DNA of 9,988 bases from positions 1 through 9,988 of the forward strand of contig QMMB01000079.1 in NCBI GenBank assembly GCA_003647035.1, given 5' to 3'. The DNA is from Deltaproteobacteria bacterium. Lineage in GTDB: Bacteria; Myxococcota_A; Polyangia; Polyangiales; Houyiibacteriaceae. The notes beneath the pieces are model-generated. The model was not told the origin of the DNA. It was given only the letters and a program-made list of their open reading frames with translations, and did no database searches. The position numbers and the translations under genes are program-made. Below, piece by piece: positions 5,719-9,988 of the stretch (its first letter is position 1; each line of letters begins with the position of its first letter).

Positions 5719-6866
5719 GGCGTCACATTGGCTTCAGTGGTTGGCGCCGGGTCTCCGGCCACGTTGTCGGGCTCGGACCCCGGCCGCTCGGGAACCCGGA
5801 CTTGCAGGCCGTCGTAGATGCGGCTGACGCCGGCAGTGACGACGAGATCACCCGGCTTCACGCCGTCGAGGATCTCGATGCCATCGGAAAGAATTTCGCC
5901 AACCTCGACAGGCGTCCGGTGAACCGTGCCTAGGGCATCACCTGTCTTTTCTAGAATGAAGACGAAACGGCCCTCGCGGTCCTCACCGACCGCGCTGATT
6001 GGAAGAGAGTACCTGGGACCATCTTTTTCGGACGCAAACACGAACGTCACGTCGGCCGACATTCCCGCTCGAACTTGGTCCTGGCCCTCTGTGAGTCTCA
6101 CGGTCACGGGGAAGGTCGTCGCACCGCCGACGCTCGCTACGCCCACCTCGGTCACCGTTCCCGCGAACACCTTGCCTTCCAACGAGTTGAAACGCGCTTT
6201 GGCCTCGGCGCCCTTTTTGATGCTGCGGATGACGGATGCCGGGACCGATACGCTGACTTCGATCTGTTCCCCTGCTAGCAACGTGGCGACCAACTCACCG
6301 GCTTGCACGTACTCGTTCACCTCGATGTCGACCGTCGCGAGTGTAACCGTCTCCGGAGCCTTCAAATGGGTGTAGCCCAACTGCCGTTGTCGAAGGCGGA
6401 CCTGCTGATGAGAGGCCTCGAGCCCGGCACGCCCCGATTCGTATGCAGTCCGGTCCGCGTCGAGGTCCTGCCTGGAGGCGTTCTGGTTTTCGTAGAGCGC
6501 GCGCGTGCGTTCGTAGGTGGCTTTTGCGTTCCGTTCCTGGGCGCGCGACTGCGCAGCCGACGCTTGAGCATTCTGAAGCTGCAGCGCGTAGTCCGCCGGG
6601 TCCATGCGCGCGATGGTGTCGCCCTTCTTCACCGTGTCCCCGACGTTGATTGGCACACTCACCACCTGCCCCGAAACCTGAAAGCTGAGCCGGCTCTCTC
6701 GCCCGGACTTCGAGACACCCGAGACTGTCCGCCGGGCTGCTGAGTCGCTCCCTTCGACCACCTCGTAGCGAACGGGACGAATGACTTCCGGTTCTTCCTG
6801 TACATCCTCGCATCCGACCATCGCCAAGACGGCGGCCATCGCAATGAGAGTAGGTTTCTTGGCCAT
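5715..6866 (-). CDS. RND efflux periplasmic adaptor (membrane fusion protein), probable lipoprotein
   Basis: 383 residues. The N-terminus MAKKPTLIAMAAVLAMVGCE fits a lipoprotein signal with Cys19 as the lipidated residue; the lipobox MVGC is slightly off consensus. Then come the first half of the lipoyl/barrel-sandwich domain (about 57-94, with SFQVSGQVVSVPINVGDTVKKGD), an alpha-hairpin coiled coil (about 93-162) and the second lipoyl half (163-200). A beta-barrel (about 201-277, with AGMSADV) and a membrane-proximal domain (about 285-357) follow. The adaptor bridges permease and outer-membrane channel in the periplasm. In the second lipoyl half the usual APFDGxI turn is replaced by APETVTLATVDI, with no glycine. 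A GGGAG-type site (6875-6879) lies eight bases before the ATG, which overlaps the preceding stop by one base (TGATG). The Pro/Glu/Thr-rich last 25 residues look disordered. Confidence 0.94.
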   Translation of the reverse strand: MAKKPTLIAMAAVLAMVGCEDVQEEPEVIRPVRYEVVEGSDSAARRTVSGVSKSGRESRLSFQVSGQVVSVPINVGDTVKKGDTIARMDPADYALQLQNAQASAAQSRAQERNAKATYERTRALYENQNASRQDLDADRTAYESGRAGLEASHQQVRLRQRQLGYTHLKAPETVTLATVDIEVNEYVQAGELVATLLAGEQIEVSVSVPASVIRSIKKGAEAKARFNSLEGKVFAGTVTEVGVASVGGATTFPVTVRLTEGQDQVRAGMSADVTFVFASEKDGPRYSLPISAVGEDREGRFVFILEKTGDALGTVHRTPVEVGEILSDGIEILDGVKPGDLVVTAGVSRIYDGLQVRVPERPGSEPDNVAGDPAPTTEANVTP

Positions 6867-9307
6867 CAGTTGTGCTCCCGTGGGTTGACTCGGGTCGGTT
6901 CGGTCGGCGGCCGGCTCCTCTGGCCTTGCCGCTTCTTCGCTGCTGCAAAGGCGTCGATTCGTTGGATGAAATCGTCGCGATCTTCCTGCGTGCCCTCGAG
7001 CGAAAAGGCCCCCGCGGCGCGTTGCACTCGGAGCGCGTCGATCAAGAAGTCGTAGAGGGCGTTTGCCGCCGCGAGTGCGGCGCCTAGTGCTTGGTTCTGC
7101 GCGTCGACGAGTTGGATGATGTCGGCCGCGCCTCGCTGGTAAAGGTCGGTCACCAACTCCAGGTTTCGCGCCGAGGCCTCGGCAGCATCGCTCGTCAGTT
7201 CGATGTTGGCGTAGGAAAAGCCGGCTTGATGGAGGGCGGATCGCACGTTTTGTTCGAGCCGCTGTGCGATCACCGCGCGGTCGGTGTGTAGACGATCGAG
7301 CACGCGGAAGGTTTGGCGGATGCGCGCGTAGTTCGAGGTTCCGTCGAAAAGGGTTAGCGTGGCTTGTGCGCCCACGTTCCAGGTGAACGTTTGGCGTCCT
7401 GGGAAGCCCGCGACGTCGGGAGGAGCCTCGCCGCCCACGCCGCCGGCGTACGGAATGTGCGTGAACCCGCCGATCACAGCGATGTCCGGAATGCCGAGCT
7501 GGCGGCGCTCGCCCTTGAGGAGCTCGTCCCGCGCGCTGATTGTACGGTCGATGCTACGGATCTCCGGCGAATTCAGGAGCGCCTCCTCGGCCATGAACTC
7601 GCGGAAGATTTTGAATGACCACGGGTCTTCCAGGTACTTGGTGAGCCTCGGGTCGCTTCCCGGTGTGACTGCGCGAACGTCTTCGGGCGGAGGCACCCGG
7701 AATGGGGCCTCCAATGGGCGGTTCAGGATTCGATTGAGGTCGATCTCGGCCTGGTTGCGAGTAGCGCTCGCGCCAATGACGCTGGAACGGCTTTCCGCGA
7801 TCTGAGTCTGCCATCGAAAGACTTCTTCACGGCCGGCAACGCCGATGGTGTTCCGCGTCTCGGCGAGCGAGAGGTTCTTTCGCGTGAGCTTGAGGTTGTC
7901 GCGATTGACGCGCTCGGTGTTCTTTGCCCGGAGGACGTTGAGGTAGGCCTCACCAGATTCGAGCATCGTATCGAGCCGCGCGGAGATGTAGTCGTGCTCC
8001 GTGCTCCAGTAGGTGTCCCGACGGAATCGCAGGTCGGCGTGCCCCTGGGGAGAGTACAGCAGCTGCGAGCCGCTGATGCCCCAAGTGAACTGCCGCTGCG
8101 CCTGAGCGAAAGAGGTCGAGACCGCGGGATCGTTGATGAGGAAGTCGCCATCCGCCCCGGCTTGGGGAAGCCAGTCGCCGCGCGACACCTTGATGCCCTC
8201 ATAGCTCGCGTCGATCTCGAGCCCTTGCGCCATCAAGTCGAGGTTCACGCGCACCGCATCGTGCATTGCGCTTTGCAGCGTGATGAGAGGGCCGCGTGTT
8301 CCGGTCTGATCGTTGATCATTCGCGCTTCGGCCATGACCGCAAAGCGTGGCCAGGTCCCGATCGCTTTGGCGGTCGCCATGTTGAGGACGAGCACCGGCC
8401 GTTGCTCAAACGAGATCGGGAACGACCCCGCTGGCTCCCCCATGTAGATGCGCTGGACGAAGATGGCGGCCCGCCGCATTCGGCGGATCTCGTCTTCTTC
8501 GGTTTCCATCGTGGCGAGGGCCCCCCGCTCGACCCATTTCACTCCCCCGCCTGCATACGAAGGAAGGTCCTGCGCGTTGATGCCATCGACCAAGATCTGC
8601 ATCTCGTCGTCGCTCCACTTGAAGAATGGGCCGATGTAGATGGCCTCGGTGTCTTCGGGAATGGCATCGAGAGTCGCCTGTGCGCTTTCCCCAGCAATGA
8701 CGAGATGTGTCTCGATGCCGAGGCGCTGGCTTGCAAGTTGAACGGGCTGCTCGGCCGCCTCGAGGTGCCTGACCACTTCAACGCCGACGATCAATGTCAT
8801 GCGATCGAAGCGCACGATCTCGCGGAGCTGTTTGATCTCCTGCTCGAAATTCAAGAGGCCAGTGATGTAGGCGAGGTTCCGGCGGCCGCTTCGATCGCCG
8901 TCCTGGGGCAGACCCTGCAGCTTCGGCGCAGCGTACGGAATCAGAATGGGCTTGTTGAGCTTGGGAAGCCGGCCAACCGCGACACCTGTCATGGATCCGG
9001 ATACGATGATCATGTCGACCGACCGATCCGTGAGCCCCTCTTTCAACGCGGTATTGACACGTTCGAGGGTCCAGTTGGTTTCGATCTTGGGCTCCACGAA
9101 GACGACCGACGCGTCTTCCTTCATGAGCTCCACGATTTCAGTCTTGAGCAAGCGTTGCCGCTCGGCGAACAGCTGCGATTCACCATCGGCAACCAGCATG
9201 ATCCGGAACGTTGGCCGCGAAGACTTCTGCGCATTCGCGTCTGAGCCGACAGCGAACGACAAGGTCACGGTGAGGACTAGCAGCACGCGCAGCCCGATTA
9301 TTCTCAT
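6866..9307 (-). CDS. Fusion: periplasmic substrate-binding domain + TolC-family outer-membrane factor
   Basis: 813 residues; TolC-type factors are normally about 420-500. A signal peptide ends at ANA|Q (residue 26). Residues about 33-318 look like an ABC_sub_bind (PF04392-type, TrpX-like) solute-binding domain: FRIMLVADG first strand, VDMIIVSGS, PILIPYAAP, the FDRMTLIVGVEV hinge strand, EAIYIGPFFKWSDDE, LPSYAGGGVKWVERGALATM, and the closing GEPAGSFPISFEQRPVLVLN with ATAKAIG. From about 340 the outer-membrane factor begins (LITLQSAMHDAVRVNLDLMA, then DWLPQAGADGDF). It has long coiled-coil helices at about 440-530 and 660-765, and the second-repeat hallmark LVTDLYQRGAADIIQLVDAQ (718-737). The tail from 791 is basic and disordered-looking. 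GAGGT (9312-9316) supports the ATG. The first stop overlaps the adaptor start. The channel should serve the adjacent RND pump; the role of the binding domain is not known to me. No frame break is visible at the join. Confidence 0.88.
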   Translation of the reverse strand: MRIIGLRVLLVLTVTLSFAVGSDANAQKSSRPTFRIMLVADGESQLFAERQRLLKTEIVELMKEDASVVFVEPKIETNWTLERVNTALKEGLTDRSVDMIIVSGSMTGVAVGRLPKLNKPILIPYAAPKLQGLPQDGDRSGRRNLAYITGLLNFEQEIKQLREIVRFDRMTLIVGVEVVRHLEAAEQPVQLASQRLGIETHLVIAGESAQATLDAIPEDTEAIYIGPFFKWSDDEMQILVDGINAQDLPSYAGGGVKWVERGALATMETEEDEIRRMRRAAIFVQRIYMGEPAGSFPISFEQRPVLVLNMATAKAIGTWPRFAVMAEARMINDQTGTRGPLITLQSAMHDAVRVNLDLMAQGLEIDASYEGIKVSRGDWLPQAGADGDFLINDPAVSTSFAQAQRQFTWGISGSQLLYSPQGHADLRFRRDTYWSTEHDYISARLDTMLESGEAYLNVLRAKNTERVNRDNLKLTRKNLSLAETRNTIGVAGREEVFRWQTQIAESRSSVIGASATRNQAEIDLNRILNRPLEAPFRVPPPEDVRAVTPGSDPRLTKYLEDPWSFKIFREFMAEEALLNSPEIRSIDRTISARDELLKGERRQLGIPDIAVIGGFTHIPYAGGVGGEAPPDVAGFPGRQTFTWNVGAQATLTLFDGTSNYARIRQTFRVLDRLHTDRAVIAQRLEQNVRSALHQAGFSYANIELTSDAAEASARNLELVTDLYQRGAADIIQLVDAQNQALGAALAAANALYDFLIDALRVQRAAGAFSLEGTQEDRDDFIQRIDAFAAAKKRQGQRSRPPTEPTRVNPREHN
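6875..6879 (-). promoter_or_regulatory. Ribosome binding site of the adaptor gene
   Basis: GGGAG on the minus strand, eight bases before the ATG at 6866. It lies inside the last codons of the fusion gene, consistent with a coupled operon. Confidence 0.55.
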
Positions 9308-9311
9308 TGCT

Positions 9312-9316
9312 ACCTC
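9312..9316 (-). promoter_or_regulatory. Ribosome binding site of the binding-domain/TolC fusion gene
   Basis: GAGGT on the minus strand, four bases before the ATG at 9307. It fixes the start at the signal peptide, showing that the binding domain is part of the translated protein rather than a separate upstream gene. Confidence 0.6.
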
Positions 9317-9366
9317 GGCCCGGGGGGTTCCGGAGGAGCGAGCTTAGAGCCCCAGGGTGATGATGT

Positions 9367-9988
9367 CTACGGGGCCGGAGGCGCCGTTACCTCCGCACCT
9401 TCCGCAGCCAACACGTACTCGTTCAGGCGGCGAGAGAAGTCTTGTTTCGCTTCGGCGGTGTCGAGGTTGCGGAAGTGGCCTGCCTCGCGATTCACGAAGA
9501 GCAATGCGAGAACGTAGTCGTACGCGGCATCTGCGGCCGCAAGGTCGGCCACGAGGCTCTGCGTCTGCGCGTCGACCAGTGTAATGATGTCGACCTTGCC
9601 GCGCCGGTAGAGGTCGGTCACGAGTACCAAGTTGTTGTCTGCCGCCTCCGCGGCATTGCGGGTGAGCCGCACCGAGGCCAGCGCGGCCGCGGCGCCGTAG
9701 AGCTCCGTGCGCACGCTCGTGTCGATGTCCTGCTCGACGCGATCGAACTCCGCGGCGAGCCGCTCGACCAAGATCGCGTTCTCGCGCATCGCCGCAACCC
9801 CAGCGCCACCGCGGGAAAGTGGAATTGCGAGGAACAAGCCGACGTCCCAACCAAACTTGTCGGGCTCGGGGAAACCAAGCGGATTCGGGTCGGGTGCTTC
9901 AGAGCCTTCGCCGGCTCGCCAAAAATCGTGCTGAATGCCGCCTTCGACGAAGAAGTCAGGCAACCAAAGCTCGCGTGCGCGGCCTTCC
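9367..9988 (-). CDS. TolC-family outer-membrane factor, C-terminal part (5' end outside window)
   Basis: About 207 residues are visible and the frame is open to the right edge. A TTG at 9961-9963 could be taken as a start, but it sits inside the conserved stretch RARELWLPDFFVEGG and is a leucine codon. The fragment covers a beta-strand pair near the outer-membrane barrel (FGWDVGLFLAIPLSRGG) and the second long coiled-coil helix pair, including NNLVLVTDLYRRGKVDIITL and VDAQTQSLVADLAAADAAYD. It aligns residue for residue with the end of the downstream fusion protein (PDIAVIGGF, LVTDLYQRG, LVDAQ, AAN/DAxYD), so the two are paralogues. It ends 59 bases before the fusion gene on the same strand, with no terminator hairpin seen between them, so it is probably the preceding gene of the same operon. 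Whether it also carries an N-terminal binding domain is hidden by the window edge. Confidence 0.9.
   Translation of the reverse strand, partial: EGRARELWLPDFFVEGGIQHDFWRAGEGSEAPDPNPLGFPEPDKFGWDVGLFLAIPLSRGGAGVAAMRENAILVERLAAEFDRVEQDIDTSVRTELYGAAAALASVRLTRNAAEAADNNLVLVTDLYRRGKVDIITLVDAQTQSLVADLAAADAAYDYVLALLFVNREAGHFRNLDTAEAKQDFSRRLNEYVLAAEGAEVTAPPAP

Noticed and set aside
7994..9244. Long open frame on the plus strand (416 codons) opposite the fusion gene
   Set aside because: It is an antisense shadow of a high-GC gene: composition is rich in Arg/His/Asp with no recognisable domain, no good ribosome site, and the minus-strand frame has clear domain content throughout.
9308..9366. Terminator or promoter between the two outer-membrane factor genes
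   Set aside because: The 59-base gap is GC-rich but shows no convincing hairpin with U-run and no clear -35/-10 pair, so I treat the genes as one operon.
9367..9963. TTG at 9963 as the true start of the second outer-membrane factor
   Set aside because: The frame stays open to the window edge and the conserved residues continue upstream of this codon (RARELW), matching the paralogue; it is an internal Leu.

Overview
The window is about 60% GC and comes from a Gram-negative bacterium. The evidence is a complete tripartite RND efflux module, an outer-membrane beta-barrel protein with a signal peptide, a lipoprotein-type adaptor, and a proteobacterial-looking tRNA-Arg with encoded CCA. Nothing in it fixes the species. 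The gene style would suit a deltaproteobacterial/myxobacterial-type or other environmental proteobacterial genome, but that is a guess.

Left part (1-1414): the 3' end of a GMC-family flavin oxidoreductase is followed 12 bases later by tRNA-Arg(TCT). Next, on the minus strand, is a small secreted protein that reads as an eight-strand outer-membrane barrel. Bases 925-1414 hold no intact gene. They do hold two broken relics lying back to back: the end of an AraC-type regulator (minus strand) and the C-terminal part of a SAM methyltransferase (plus strand). Both have lost their 5' halves and meet within a few bases of 1066-1072. This is what one deletion across a divergent gene pair would leave.

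Middle (1415-2647): two plus-strand genes 18 bases apart encode a DoxX-family membrane protein and a glutathione S-transferase-like protein with a C-terminal extension. The GST stop codon overlaps the stop codon of the convergent RND permease gene through a shared CTAG.

Right part (2644-9988, minus strand): a tightly packed efflux operon read from right to left. It holds a TolC-family outer-membrane factor (5' end outside the window), then a second outer-membrane factor of 813 residues whose N-terminal ~320 residues are a periplasmic substrate-binding-protein domain. A periplasmic adaptor and an inner-membrane RND permease follow. The last three genes overlap by 1 and 4 bases, so they are probably translationally coupled and form one pump.

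The most unusual element is the fusion of an ABC-type solute-binding domain to a TolC-type channel, inside an operon that also carries a second TolC paralogue and shows no ABC transporter in view.
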